DNA of 64,000 nt from Streptosporangium roseum DSM 43021 (lineage in GTDB: Bacteria; Actinomycetota; Actinomycetes; Streptosporangiales; Streptosporangiaceae): the NCBI RefSeq assembly GCF_000024865.1, contig NC_013595.1:9672001-9736000 (forward strand). The letters run 5' to 3'. The notes beneath the pieces are model-generated. The model was not told the DNA's origin. It did not search any database and saw only the letters and a list, made by a program, of their open reading frames with translations. Shown one piece after another: positions 1 to 8,914 of the stretch; the stretch's first letter is position 1; each line of letters begins with the position of its first letter. The position numbers were made by a program, and so were the translations under genes.

Positions 1-192
1 CAGCCGGAGCGGGTCTTCACCCGCAAGCAGCTCCTGGAGGAGGTCCACGGGTTCGACCGCTTCATCACCAGGCGCACGGTCGACGTGCACATGCTGAACC
101 TGCGGAAGAAGATCGAGCCCGACCCGCGCAGGCCGACCCGGATCCTGACCGTCTACGGCGTCGGCTACAAGCTGACCGACGGCTCCGGATGA
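1..192 (+). CDS. OmpR/PhoB-type response regulator, 3' end only
   Basis: The visible 63 codons are the end of a winged-helix DNA-binding domain. The stretch RRTVDVHMLNLRKKIEP followed by ILTVYGVGYKL is the recognition helix and terminal beta-hairpin typical of the OmpR/PhoB family. The receiver domain and start lie left of the window. Its stop codon overlaps the start of the next gene in an ATGA arrangement, so it is translationally coupled to the sensor kinase and is almost certainly its cognate regulator. The regulon cannot be judged from this fragment. Confidence 0.9.
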   Translation, partial: QPERVFTRKQLLEEVHGFDRFITRRTVDVHMLNLRKKIEPDPRRPTRILTVYGVGYKLTDGSG

Positions 193-1970
193 GGGTCCGG
201 CGCCACAGCCTGCTCACGCGACTGCTCGCGAGCTCCGTCCTGGTGGCCGTCTGCTCGATCTCGGCGACCGCCTGGCTGACCAGCCAGGGCACCTCGGGCG
301 CGATCCGCAAGGAGCAGGACCAGACCCTGGTCACCGACACCCGCATCAACGACACCCTGCTCGGCTACGGCGCGACCCACGCGAGCTGGGACGGCGTCGG
401 CCAGACGGTCCGTGACCTGGCCGGGAAGACGGGCCGCCGCATCGCGCTCACCACCGAGAACGGCGAGCCGATCGCCGACTCCAGCGACACTCCGCTGCCC
501 GCCAAGCCGTCGGTGGTCGTCGATCCGCTGCGGGTGGACGTGACCCTGGTGCCGGGAGCGGCCAAGGACCGCATCGACCCCCGGGCGGTCGGACCGTTCA
601 AGCTCACCGCCGCGGAACGGTCCCGGCTGCGGAAGGCCGCCAACCTGGGGGTGATCTGCGCGCGCCGCAGCGGGCAGGAGGCCGACGTCGTCCTCTCCCC
701 TTCCGGGCGTCCCTCCGTCGAGATCCCCAGCAAGAACGCCTCCGCGACCACCGCGTGCGCCTCGAAGACGCTCGACACCCCCACCGCGACCGAGCGCAAG
801 GCGCTGCGCCGGCTCAATCAGCTGGTCAACCGCTGTCTGGTGGGCCAGGGAAAGTACGAGGTCACGCTCGCCCTCGACCTGTCCTGGACGCTCTTCGGGC
901 CGCGCCCCGCCGCCGTCCCGCGCGTCCTCGACCAGCAGCCCGTCTCCGCCTGCCTGGCGAGTGCCAGGCGCGAGCAGCTCAGGGCGTATGTCGCGCCCGC
1001 GGCGCTGCTCTACCTCGGCTCCTCGGCGCAGGCGCCCTCCACCGAGCTGCCCTCGGCCGGGGTGGCGCGCATCGCGGGCACCGCGCTGCTCGTCCTGCTG
1101 TTCGCGGTCGCGGTGAGCGTCGTGGTCGCCACCCGGCTGGTCCGGCCGGTGCGGGCGCTGACCGAGGCGGCCCAGCGGATGGGGCAGGGCGACAGCTCCG
1201 CCCGCGTCGCGGTGACGGCGACGGGTGAGGTGGGCGAGCTGTCGGAGGCGTTCAACAGGATGTCGGAGCATCTGGAGCGGATGGAGGCGCAGCGCAAGGC
1301 CATGGTCAGCGACGTCTCCCACGAGCTCCGTACGCCGCTGAGCAACCTGCGCGGCTGGATGGAGGCCGCCCAGGACGGCGTCGCGGAGCTGGACGCCGAG
1401 CTGATCGCCTCACTGGTGGAGGAGATCATGCTGCTCCAGCACATCGTCGACGACCTGCAGGAGCTGGCTCTCGCGGACGCGGGCAAGCTGCGGCTGCATC
1501 CCGAGCCGGTGAACGTGGCCGACCTGCTCGACCAGGTCGCCACGGCGCATCGTGGCCGCGCCGACTCCGCCGGCCTCACCCTGACGGCCGACACCGCCGG
1601 CGACCCCGGTCTCCTCGCCGACCCGGTACGGCTGCGCCAGGCCGTGGGGAACCTGGTGAGCAACGCCGTCCACTACACGCCGCCGGGCGGCCGGATCGCC
1701 CTGCGCGGCCGTCTCGCGGACGGGCATGTCCTGATCGAGGTGGCCGACACCGGCGTCGGCATCGCTCCCGAGCATCTTCCCCGCGTCTTCGACCGGTTCT
1801 GGCGGGAGGAGAAGTCACGGAACCGGCGGACCGGCGGCAGCGGGCTCGGGCTCGCCATCGTCCGGAACCTGGCCGAGGCCCATCACGGGACCGTGAGCGT
1901 CGCGAGCACCCCGGGCGAGGGCGCCGTCTTCACGCTGCGGCTCCCGGTCGAACCGGATCTGCCGACATAA
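189..1970 (+). CDS. Two-component sensor histidine kinase with HAMP domain
   Basis: A 593-residue membrane kinase, partner of the upstream OmpR-type regulator (ATGA overlap). A first membrane helix lies at about residues 11-32. A large extracytoplasmic sensor region of about 255 residues follows, then a second helix at about 291-313. A HAMP linker comes next, and the HisKA motif SHELRTPLSN carries the phospho-acceptor His near residue 378. The ATP-binding domain has N box NLVSNAVHY (about 488), G1 DTGVGI (about 520) and G2 GGSGLGLAI (about 549). The sensor region contains several cysteines (for example around CARRSG, TTACAS and NRCLVG) that could form disulfides outside the cell. I do not recognise the sensor domain, so the stimulus is unknown. 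The family is clear. Confidence 0.93.
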   Translation: MRVRRHSLLTRLLASSVLVAVCSISATAWLTSQGTSGAIRKEQDQTLVTDTRINDTLLGYGATHASWDGVGQTVRDLAGKTGRRIALTTENGEPIADSSDTPLPAKPSVVVDPLRVDVTLVPGAAKDRIDPRAVGPFKLTAAERSRLRKAANLGVICARRSGQEADVVLSPSGRPSVEIPSKNASATTACASKTLDTPTATERKALRRLNQLVNRCLVGQGKYEVTLALDLSWTLFGPRPAAVPRVLDQQPVSACLASARREQLRAYVAPAALLYLGSSAQAPSTELPSAGVARIAGTALLVLLFAVAVSVVVATRLVRPVRALTEAAQRMGQGDSSARVAVTATGEVGELSEAFNRMSEHLERMEAQRKAMVSDVSHELRTPLSNLRGWMEAAQDGVAELDAELIASLVEEIMLLQHIVDDLQELALADAGKLRLHPEPVNVADLLDQVATAHRGRADSAGLTLTADTAGDPGLLADPVRLRQAVGNLVSNAVHYTPPGGRIALRGRLADGHVLIEVADTGVGIAPEHLPRVFDRFWREEKSRNRRTGGSGLGLAIVRNLAEAHHGTVSVASTPGEGAVFTLRLPVEPDLPT

Positions 1971-2059
1971 GCACATCTCGATCCGGCATTACCCGCGCAA
2001 GACCGCGAAAGTCTCTCTAAGATCAATTAACGACGAATACCGAAGGATCGGGGAGAAGC

Positions 2060-2863
2060 GTGGACAGTCAGGCCGCGCCGGACGGGGTAGACCCGAACGT
2101 GCCCAATGTCGCCCGGATGTACGACTACTACCTGGACGGCAAGGACAACTTCGCCGCCGACCGGGCCGCGGCCGAACAGATCCTGAAACTCTTCCCGGAG
2201 ACCCGGGACTCCGCGCGGGAGAACCGGGCGTTCCTCTCGCGTGCCGTACGCCACCTGGTCGAGTCGGGCGTCCGGCAGATCGTTGACCTGGGATCCGGGC
2301 TGCCCACGCAGGGCAACACGCATGAGATCGCGCACGGGATCGCCCCCGACACCCGTGTGATCTACGTGGACTACGACCCCGTCGTGTGCGCGCACGGCCG
2401 GGCGCTGCTGGCGGACGGTGACAACATCACCATTGTCCAGGCCGACGCGCGTGACCCGAAGACGCTGCTGGCCGAGCTGCATGACCACGTCGACTTCGAC
2501 CGGCCCGTGGCGTTCCTGTTACTGGCCATCCTGCATTTCATCCCGGACGAGAACCCCGACGGCGCGGGCGCCTACGAGATCGTCCAGCGGCTGTACGAGG
2601 CGAGCGCGCCGGGCAGTTACCTGGTTCTCAGCCACGCCATCGACGCCAAGCCGGACACCACGCCGGAGGCCCTGGAGGTCTACAACCGGGCCACCGCGGC
2701 GCTGAGCCTGCGCACGCACGCGGAGATCACCCGGTTCTTCGACGGCTACGAGCTGGTCGAACCCGGCCTGGTGTTCCCCAAGGACTGGCGGCCCGACGAC
2801 CAGCCGCTGATCGGCGCGGAGAAAACCTCGATCGGCTACTCCGGGGTGGGCCGCAAGCCGTAG
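2060..2863 (+). CDS. SAM-dependent methyltransferase, DUF574 (Methyltransf_19) type
   Basis: A 267-residue protein starting at GTG behind a GGGGAGAAG ribosome site. The N-terminus (PNVARMYDYYLDGKDNFAADR) and the SAM-binding motif DLGSGLPTQGNTHEIA (about residue 77) are the hallmarks of the actinobacterial DUF574 methyltransferase family. These occur in many paralogues in Streptomyces and Streptosporangiaceae. VIYVDYDP is the acidic loop that binds the SAM ribose. Substrates for the family are mostly unknown. The gene stands alone between a two-component system and a convergent secreted-protein gene. Confidence 0.88.
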   Translation: MDSQAAPDGVDPNVPNVARMYDYYLDGKDNFAADRAAAEQILKLFPETRDSARENRAFLSRAVRHLVESGVRQIVDLGSGLPTQGNTHEIAHGIAPDTRVIYVDYDPVVCAHGRALLADGDNITIVQADARDPKTLLAELHDHVDFDRPVAFLLLAILHFIPDENPDGAGAYEIVQRLYEASAPGSYLVLSHAIDAKPDTTPEALEVYNRATAALSLRTHAEITRFFDGYELVEPGLVFPKDWRPDDQPLIGAEKTSIGYSGVGRKP

Positions 2864-2923
2864 TGCCCCGTTCCGGGGAGCCCATGTCCCCGCGCCGGCC
2901 GGAGAGCCTGTGTCAGAGCGTCG

Positions 2924-3385
2924 CTAGGGCAGGACCAGCTCGATGACCTTGACGGCCATCGGGCCTGCCGGGTCGTAGACGACCTTCACCGGCATCCTGC
3001 CCTTGCGGAGCCGGTTGTACAGGTCGATGGGGTCGCACACCTTGGCGCCAAGGGCGTTCTTGTCCGCGGTGTCGTACGGATATCCGGCCGGCGCCCTGCC
3101 GCACTTCTTGTTGACCTGGCGGAAGATCAGCCCCTCGGTGTAGTCGATCCGGACGGAGCGGCCGTTCTTCCTGCTCAGGTCCCACGCGATGTCAGGGCCG
3201 TCGCCGACCGAGGTCCGGGTGGCCCGGTACGGCGTGACGATCATCGCCGAGTCGCCGGACCTCTTCGCCCAGCCGTACACGGTCTTGAGCGGCGCCTGGC
3301 GCTCGGCGTCCGCCGTCGCGGGCGCGGCGAACGAGGACAGCAGGGCGGCGACGGCGCACACCGCGGCCAGGGAGGATCTGTTCAC
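2924..3385 (-). CDS. Small secreted protein of unknown function
   Basis: I chose the GTG at 3385 because a GGAGAAG ribosome site lies just upstream; an ATG five codons earlier is also open. The product (153 residues) begins VNRSSLAAVCAVAALLSSF and has an Ala-x-Ala-like cleavage site near APATADA, so it is probably exported by Sec. The mature part has two cysteines (NKKCGRAP and AKVCDPID) that could form one disulfide. No family is recognised. It is convergent with the methyltransferase gene. The 245 bp between it and the next gene hold nothing I can name. Confidence 0.7.
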   Translation of the reverse strand: MNRSSLAAVCAVAALLSSFAAPATADAERQAPLKTVYGWAKRSGDSAMIVTPYRATRTSVGDGPDIAWDLSRKNGRSVRIDYTEGLIFRQVNKKCGRAPAGYPYDTADKNALGAKVCDPIDLYNRLRKGRMPVKVVYDPAGPMAVKVIELVLP

Positions 3386-3630
3386 GTCTTCTCCGATCAT
3401 GGGATGGCGACCATCGTGACAGCTCGCGGCCCGCGGTCAAGGGCTCGGATGCCGTGATTCATCCCATACCTCGGCAGCGCAACATTCGCACGGAATGACG
3501 TGTCATACATGGTTCGGCGACGCCAGGGCGCGGGCCGGGCGGGCAGGCGGGGAAGCACCGCCGGCCGCCGGACGGCACGGATCGTCCGTCCAGGTCAGCG
3601 GCCGGTTCCGGCGGCGGGCAGGAGCCCGGG

Positions 3631-4449
3631 TCACACGGAGGCGTCCAGGGACCGGAGGAACTCGCGCACGACCTTGGCGAAGCCCTCGGGGTCGCCGGTG
3701 TGGACGAAGTGGTCGGTCGCCAGCTCGGCGAGGCGGGTGGCCGGGCGCCGCTCGACCATGGCCTGAGCCTGCTCGGCGGGGACGACTCCCCCGGTGCCGC
3801 GCACGAGGAGGGCCGGGCACGTGGTGGCCAGCCAGTCGTCCCAGTGGTCGCCGTGGACCAGGTCCTCGGAGTCGACCATGTCCTGGGGGTGGAAGGGCAG
3901 GCGCCAGGTGCCGTCGGGGTTCTCGCGCAGGGCGTCGCCGAAGAAGGGGGCGGCCTGGCCGAGCCCCTCGATCAGCGCCTCCCGCGTCGGCGCCTCGTAC
4001 GGCAGGGCGAGCACGAAGGCCAGCGGGTTGGGGCCGTGGAGACCGAGCGAGACCGCCCCTTCGGCGTTGACCAGGGCGCCGACCCGCTCGGGGTGGCGGG
4101 CGGCGAGCTGGTAGGCGTTGATGGCGCCGAGCGAGTGTCCCAGGACCACGGCCCGGTCGAGGCCGAGGTGGTCGAGCAGGGCGACGACGTCGGCGACGTA
4201 GCCCTCCCGGGAGTAGTCGTCCGCCCGGTCCGACTCGCCGTGGCCGCGCTGGTCGGGGGCGACGACCCGCCACTCGGGGGCCAGCGCGGCGGCCAGTCCG
4301 GCGAAGCCCGCCCCTTCGGACATGTGGCCGTGCAGGGCGACGAGGGGGCGGCCGGTGCCGCCGAAGTCGAGGTAGGAGAGCCGGCGGCCGTCGATGTCCA
4401 GCTCGGCGCGGACGGGGGTGATCGTCTCGGCGGTGGTGTCCTGGCCCAT
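3631..4449 (-). CDS. Alpha/beta-fold hydrolase
   Basis: A 272-residue cytoplasmic hydrolase. The ATG at 4449 follows AAAGAGGCAG; an upstream in-frame ATG at 4521 has no ribosome site and would run through the operator. The oxyanion segment is LVALHGHMSEG, the nucleophile elbow is GHSLGA (Ser106), and the catalytic His is probably in TDHFVHTGDP near the C-terminus. The overall pattern is that of epoxide-hydrolase, haloalkane-dehalogenase or esterase relatives. The substrate cannot be told. It is divergent from a TetR regulator, and the shared 140 bp contains an inverted repeat, so it is probably the regulator's target. Confidence 0.85.
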   Translation of the reverse strand: MGQDTTAETITPVRAELDIDGRRLSYLDFGGTGRPLVALHGHMSEGAGFAGLAAALAPEWRVVAPDQRGHGESDRADDYSREGYVADVVALLDHLGLDRAVVLGHSLGAINAYQLAARHPERVGALVNAEGAVSLGLHGPNPLAFVLALPYEAPTREALIEGLGQAAPFFGDALRENPDGTWRLPFHPQDMVDSEDLVHGDHWDDWLATTCPALLVRGTGGVVPAEQAQAMVERRPATRLAELATDHFVHTGDPEGFAKVVREFLRSLDASV

Positions 4450-4513
4450 GTCTGCCTCTTTCGTCTTGTTCGCGTTCCTTGCCTGGCATGGACGGTACAG
4501 AAGATTTGGGCAT

Positions 4514-4534
4514 TTGCGCAATGCATATGCGCAA
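4514..4534. promoter_or_regulatory. Probable TetR operator between hydrolase and regulator genes
   Basis: Perfect 7-bp arms TTGCGCA and TGCGCAA are separated by 7 bp (ATGCATA). The site lies in the divergent intergenic region, 64 bp upstream of the hydrolase start and 55 bp upstream of the TetR start. Its size and symmetry suit a TetR dimer. Assignment to this regulator is by position only. Confidence 0.6.
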
Positions 4535-4589
4535 GACGCTTGTACTAGAGTTGGGTGACGCGTCAGGCGGGCGAAGTAGCATCCCTGGC

Positions 4590-5198
4590 ATGGGAAATCG
4601 TGAGGATCTGCTCGCCGGTGCCAGGCGCTGCCTGGAGGAGAAGGGGTGGGCGCGGACGACCGTCCGCGACATCTCGGCCGCTTCCGGAGGGGTCAGCATG
4701 GCGGCCATCGGCTACCACTTCGGCTCCCGAGAGGCACTGCTGAACGCGGCGCTCATCCAGGCGATCGACGAATGGGGCACCGAGACCGGGCGCACGCTGG
4801 CCGCCTACGGTGACCCCGGCTCCTCTCCGGCGGAGCAGTACGAGGCCATGTGGTCGCAGATGATCGAGTCGTTCACCGCGCACCGGAAGCTCTGGCTCGC
4901 CAGCGTCGAGGCGCTCCTGCAGGCCGAGCACTCCTCCGAGCTGCGGGAATATCTGGCCGGTTCCCAGAAGGAGGGACGCAGCGGGCTGGCGGCGATACTA
5001 CGGGGCGTCCCGGAGGACGAGCTCCCGGACTCCACCGTGCGCACCCTCGGCTCGGTACAGCTGGCGCTGCTCTCCGGCGTGATGGTGCAGTGGCTGACCG
5101 ACCCCGGGCGGTCGCCGTCGGGGCCCGAGGTGCTGGAGGGACTGCGGGCCATCGTGGCGACCATCGGACCGGCCGGAGAGCAACCGCCCGGGGAATAA
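4590..5198 (+). CDS. TetR/AcrR family transcriptional regulator
   Basis: A 202-residue regulator. The N-terminal helix-turn-helix reads TTVRDISAASGGVSMAAIGYHF, followed by an all-helical ligand-binding domain. The start is the ATG at 4590 (MGNREDLL). An ORF open from 4479 would cross the operator. There is no good ribosome site, and a TAGCAT hexamer ends 7 nt before the ATG, so the mRNA may be leaderless. It probably represses itself and the divergent hydrolase through the 4514-4534 repeat. The ligand is unknown. Confidence 0.88.
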   Translation: MGNREDLLAGARRCLEEKGWARTTVRDISAASGGVSMAAIGYHFGSREALLNAALIQAIDEWGTETGRTLAAYGDPGSSPAEQYEAMWSQMIESFTAHRKLWLASVEALLQAEHSSELREYLAGSQKEGRSGLAAILRGVPEDELPDSTVRTLGSVQLALLSGVMVQWLTDPGRSPSGPEVLEGLRAIVATIGPAGEQPPGE

Positions 5199-5291
5199 CC
5201 GACCTGCGAGCGGGATTCGCGCGGGGAGAAGAAGCGGGCCGCCGAGACCCGGAACCTTCCGGCCCGGAGGCCCGGAGGCCCGTCTCAGGGC

Positions 5292-5512
5292 CCCGCTCCG
5301 AAGGCCTGTCTCAAGGACCCGTTCCGGAAGGTCCGTGTCAGGGACCCGTTCCGGAAGGCCTGTCTCAAGGCCCCGTTCCGGAAGGCCCGTGTCAGGGACC
5401 CGTTCCGGAAGGCCTGTCTCAAGGACCCGTTCCGGAAGGTCCGTGTCAGAGAGATCCGTTCCGGAAGGTCCGTGTCAGAGAGATCCGTTCCGGAAGGTCA
5501 GTGTCAGGCGGA
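5292..5512. repeat. Minisatellite of eight 27-29 bp units
   Basis: Five units of 26-27 bp (core CCCGTTCCGGAAGG) are followed by three of 29 bp. The early units alternate between two endings, CCTGTCTCAAGGA and TCCGTGTCAGGGA, so the ancestral unit was probably a 54-bp doublet. The array fills the gap between two convergent genes, and its last unit contains the stop codon of the epimerase gene. There are no unique spacers, so it is not CRISPR. Confidence 0.92.
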
Positions 5513-6508
5513 CCTTTCGAGCACCTGCCTCTCCTTGGCGGGGTCGAGCCCGACCTGAGGTCTGTCGGATCGGAGCCGCGGGTCGCCCTCGGCCTGGAGC
5601 CAGGCCCAGGTGTCGGCGATCGTCTCCTGGACCGGGCGGCAGGTGAGACCCGCGCCGTAGGCGGCCGAGACGTCCCCGTTGTGCATGCCGCCGTACTCGG
5701 CGTCGTCCGGCAGCCAGATCGGCAGCTCCACCCACGGGCTGACACCCGCCTCCTCGATCACCTCCGGAGCGGTCCAGATCAGCTCGGCGTCCGATCCGAT
5801 CACCTTCACCGCCGCTCCGAGCAGCTCACCCATGGTGGTGTGCCCCGGGCGGCTGACGGCGTTGAACGCGCCGCCGAGACCGCGCTCGGCCGCGGCGAGC
5901 ATCCACGCCGCCAGGTCTCTGGCGTCGATCAACTGGAGCGGCCGGGCGGGGTCGCCGGGCGCCAGGACCTGCCCGCCGCGCTGGATGCGCCGCAGCCACC
6001 ACGGCAGCCGCCCTATGTTCTCGTAGGGGCCGAGAACCAGTCCGGCGCGGGCGAACAGGGCCCGGTCACCGAACGCCCGCAGGACGGCGAGCTCGCTTCC
6101 GCGCTTGGCGACGGCGTAGTCCTCGGCCTTGCCGTCGTCCGGATCGCCGTCGACCGTCGGGGCGTGCTCGTCGGCGCCGAACGGCATCGGCCACCGGTAG
6201 ACCGACCTGCTGGACACGTAGCCGTAGTGACCGGCCCGATCGGCGAGCAGCCCGCACGAGTCGCCGATCACGCGCGGCGCCCCGCTCCAGGTGTCGACGA
6301 CCGCGTCCCACTCCCCGTCGCCGAGGGCCCGGCGCAGCGCCTCGGGGTCGGTCCGGTCCGCGATGACCGCGTTCACCCCCGGCGCGGCGGGCCCGCTCGT
6401 CCCCCGGTTGAGCGTGGTGACCTCGTCACCCCGTGCCAGCGCCGTCTCGACGACGGCCCGCCCCACGAAATGCGTTCCACCCATTACAAGAAGCCTCATA
6501 TCGGCCAT
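5504..6508 (-). CDS. NAD(P)-dependent epimerase/dehydratase family protein
   Basis: A 334-residue extended short-chain dehydrogenase. The Rossmann motif is GGTHFVGR (residues 10-17), followed by LNRGTSG. A YGYVSSRSVYRWP segment could supply the Ser/Tyr of the active site, although the usual YxxxK is not obvious, so it may be atypical. It resembles nucleoside-diphosphate-sugar epimerases and isoflavone-reductase-like oxidoreductases. The ATG at 6508 or the ATG three codons later (MRLLVMGG) could be the start. The stop codon is inside the 27-29 bp repeat array, so the last codons may derive from the repeat. Confidence 0.82.
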   Translation of the reverse strand: MADMRLLVMGGTHFVGRAVVETALARGDEVTTLNRGTSGPAAPGVNAVIADRTDPEALRRALGDGEWDAVVDTWSGAPRVIGDSCGLLADRAGHYGYVSSRSVYRWPMPFGADEHAPTVDGDPDDGKAEDYAVAKRGSELAVLRAFGDRALFARAGLVLGPYENIGRLPWWLRRIQRGGQVLAPGDPARPLQLIDARDLAAWMLAAAERGLGGAFNAVSRPGHTTMGELLGAAVKVIGSDAELIWTAPEVIEEAGVSPWVELPIWLPDDAEYGGMHNGDVSAAYGAGLTCRPVQETIADTWAWLQAEGDPRLRSDRPQVGLDPAKERQVLERSA

Positions 6509-6600
6509 CCTGGTTCCGGCGGGGCCATCGGCGTCCCGGATTCACCAGGGGCGTAGCCGCTTTCGCCGGGAGCGTAGCCGTACGGTCATGGCCGGTGAGG

Positions 6601-7212
6601 TCAGCGGGTGCTGGGGACGGTGATCTCCCTCTCCTTGAAGTCGTAGCCGCTCCTGGCGGCGTTCTGCTTCAGTGCGTCGAAGGCGTCCTTGCCGGCTTCG
6701 AGGTCGGCTTCGGTGGCCGTGCCGTTCCTCAGCTTGCCGGTGAGTTCGGAGAAGCTGTCGCTGACCGCCTGGACGCCCTTGCACAACGTCGGATTGGCCG
6801 TGGCGAAGCGCTTGGCGACTTTCAGCTCGTGGAGGGCGAAGGCGCCTGCCACGGCCGCCTTCACGAAAGTGCGCTTGCGCTTGTCCGCTCCGGCGTTGAA
6901 GCCGCCGCTCCGCAGCGGCTTGTAGATGTAGCGGTAGAACGCCCCCAGCGCGAGGCCCGCGTGCAACGCGAAGCGCGTCTTGGCGAACCGCCTGGCGTTG
7001 CCCGTGGCCGGGCATTCCTCGCCGCTCTCCGGGACGGCGCCCGCCGCCGGTGGAGCGCCCGTGGCCCCGGGACGCGCGGGCACCGCGGCCTGGGACGTCG
7101 CCGGAGCGGTCTGCCCGGCGTCCCCGCAACCGCCGACCAGCGTGACCGCCAGCATGACCGCCACCGGGACGGCGGCCCACCGAGCTCTCCGTACAGCCAT
7201 CTCTTCCCCCAT
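6601..7212 (-). CDS. Putative lipoprotein of unknown function
   Basis: About 203 residues. The start is either the ATG at 7212 (MGEEMAVRR, weak GAAAG site) or the ATG at 7200 directly behind GGGGGAAGAG. A Sec signal (AVPVAVMLAVTL) ends in the lipobox VGGC, so the protein is probably lipid-anchored outside the membrane. A Pro/Ala-rich stretch (about residues 40-65) precedes a mainly helical, Lys/Ala-rich domain with LGAFYRYIYKPLRSGGF. No family is recognised and there is no operon partner. Confidence 0.7.
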   Translation of the reverse strand: MGEEMAVRRARWAAVPVAVMLAVTLVGGCGDAGQTAPATSQAAVPARPGATGAPPAAGAVPESGEECPATGNARRFAKTRFALHAGLALGAFYRYIYKPLRSGGFNAGADKRKRTFVKAAVAGAFALHELKVAKRFATANPTLCKGVQAVSDSFSELTGKLRNGTATEADLEAGKDAFDALKQNAARSGYDFKEREITVPSTR

Positions 7213-7468
7213 GGAACTTTCAGGGCACCACGACCTGCTCCCCTCACCGTTCCCCCCGTAGTCGCACTGACACACTCGGTGACGATCAAAGGTCCGGTCC
7301 GGATGGGCGGGCTACGGGCTCTCCCCGGAGACGGGGAGAGGCATCACCAGTGACCGGGGGGCACTACCGTGACAAGTCCGGCTCGCCGCCCCGGACACGA
7401 CGGGAACCACTCCCGGCGGGAGGGGACGCGAGGCGGCGACCTCCATTCCGGCACGGAAGGCATGATGA

Positions 7469-8092
7469 GTGATGGCTGAGCGCAAGTACGGCGAGCCTGC
7501 GCCCGAGACCCACACGACCATCCGGTCCGCGGACTGGGACAGCGAGGACCTGTCCGGCCAGAAGCACGAACGGGTCGCCTTCGTCAACGTGGACATGACC
7601 GAGACGTCGAGCCGGGGCGCGGTCTTCCACGAGTGCACCTTCAGCGGGGTCCGGTTCAACGCGTCGGTGCATTCCGACACCGCGTTCACGAACTGCACCT
7701 TCAAGCGGTGCACGTTCTTCGACGCCGCCTTCACCGGCTGCAAGTTCGTCGGCAGCGTGTTCGACGACTGCACCTTCGACCTTCTCAAGGTCGAGGGCGG
7801 TGACTGGTCGTTCGTCGGGCTTCCGGGGGCCGACCTGCACAGCGCCTCCTTCCGTGACGTACGGATGCGCGAGGCCGACCTCACCGGTGCGCGCGGCGCG
7901 GGGGTCACGCTGCGGGGGGTCGACCTGTCGGGCGCCACTCTCCACCGTGCCGACCTCTCCCGCGGCGATCTGCGAGGGAGCGACCTGTCCTCCCTGGACC
8001 CCTTCACCGTCAAGCTGAAGGACGCGGTCATCGACATCCCGCAGGCCGTCACAATCGCCACCCTTCTGGGCCTGCAGGTGCGCTCCGACTGA
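7469..8092 (+). CDS. Pentapeptide-repeat protein
   Basis: A 207-residue protein. GTG at 7469 lies 8 nt after GGAAGG, and an ATG follows immediately at 7472. From about residue 45 to 185 the sequence has a five-residue period with Phe or Leu at the centre, for example FHECTF, FTNCTFKRCTF, FDDCTF, then LTGARGAGVTLRGVDL and LHRADLSRGDLRGSDL. This predicts a right-handed quadrilateral beta-helix. The first half is Cys/Phe-rich and the second half Ala-Asp-Leu type. Some members mimic DNA and protect gyrase (Qnr, MfpA), but most have unknown roles, and nothing here indicates which applies. Confidence 0.88.
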   Translation: MMAERKYGEPAPETHTTIRSADWDSEDLSGQKHERVAFVNVDMTETSSRGAVFHECTFSGVRFNASVHSDTAFTNCTFKRCTFFDAAFTGCKFVGSVFDDCTFDLLKVEGGDWSFVGLPGADLHSASFRDVRMREADLTGARGAGVTLRGVDLSGATLHRADLSRGDLRGSDLSSLDPFTVKLKDAVIDIPQAVTIATLLGLQVRSD

Positions 8093-8115
8093 GCCGTCCG
8101 GGACCCCGCGCCTTC

Positions 8116-8188
8116 CGGCGGCGACCGGCGGCCCGACGGCGACCGGCGTCACCCGGCGACCGGCGACCGGCGACCGGCATCCGGCATT
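8116..8188. repeat. Heptamer (CGGCGAC) tandem repeat
   Basis: Three perfect CGGCGAC heptamers and two CGGCAT(C/T) variants run from 8154 to 8188, with degenerate copies back to 8116. The array lies just 3' of the pentapeptide-repeat gene in the 181-bp gap before the DUF4262 gene. Confidence 0.8.
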
Positions 8189-8273
8189 CGGAACGCGTCA
8201 TCACAGTGGGAGAGCGGCCTTCGGCGCCGGGCCCGGCGGTCTCGCCCGCACCCGTGCCACTACGCTCGATACC

Positions 8274-8813
8274 ATGTTCGACCAGCCTGTATGCCACTGT
8301 CTCCTTTGCGTCGAGCGCGACGTGGAACTCGACGAGGCCGACCTCAGCACGATGCGGCACGTCCGGGAACGCGGCTGGGGAATCATCTTGATCCCGGAGG
8401 ACGAGGACGGGCCCGGCTGGGCGTTCACCGTCGGCCTGTGGCACACCTTCCGCTCGCCCGAGGCGGCGATGTTCGGGCTCCGGGTCGAGGTGATGAAGAA
8501 CTGCCTGAACACCCTGGCCGACGGGGTCGCCGCCGGTCGCCATCTCGTCGCCGACCAGGCGCGGGACGACGTCATCAGGAACTACTCCGTCGTCACGAAG
8601 GCCGTGGACACGAGCTGGTACCGATCGCTGTTCGGCATGGCGCTGCACTTCTACCAGGAGCCTCCGCTGCCCTTCATGGAGGTCGTCTGGCCCGACGCCG
8701 GCGGCCGATACCCCTGGGACCCCGGCGCGACGCCGAAGCTGCGTGAGCTCCAGCCGTCGCTGTGGATCCCCAAGGACGACCACGCCCCGGGCCCCTGGAC
8801 GAAACTTCCGTGA
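8274..8813 (+). CDS. DUF4262 domain protein
   Basis: A 179-residue soluble protein. The segment GWGIILIPEDEDGPGWAFT followed by VGLWHTF, and a C-terminal FMEVVWPD, match the DUF4262 family as I know it. An N-terminal CHCLLC motif suggests a possible metal site. The family's function is unknown. The ATG at 8274 has no strong ribosome site. It has no obvious operon partner. Confidence 0.8.
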   Translation: MFDQPVCHCLLCVERDVELDEADLSTMRHVRERGWGIILIPEDEDGPGWAFTVGLWHTFRSPEAAMFGLRVEVMKNCLNTLADGVAAGRHLVADQARDDVIRNYSVVTKAVDTSWYRSLFGMALHFYQEPPLPFMEVVWPDAGGRYPWDPGATPKLRELQPSLWIPKDDHAPGPWTKLP

Positions 8814-8914
8814 AGCCCGTCCGGGCCGCCCCCGGCGGGGAATCCGCCCTCGCGCCGGAGCGTGCCGGAGGATACTGTCGGCACCGGGTTTGCCGATGAT
8901 CCGGAAGAGGAACC

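Noticed and set aside
5292..5512. CRISPR array
   Set aside because: The units are head-to-tail without unique spacers, and no cas gene is nearby.
5335..5646. Open frame through the 27-bp repeat
   Set aside because: The nine-residue repeated peptide is only the translation of the minisatellite.
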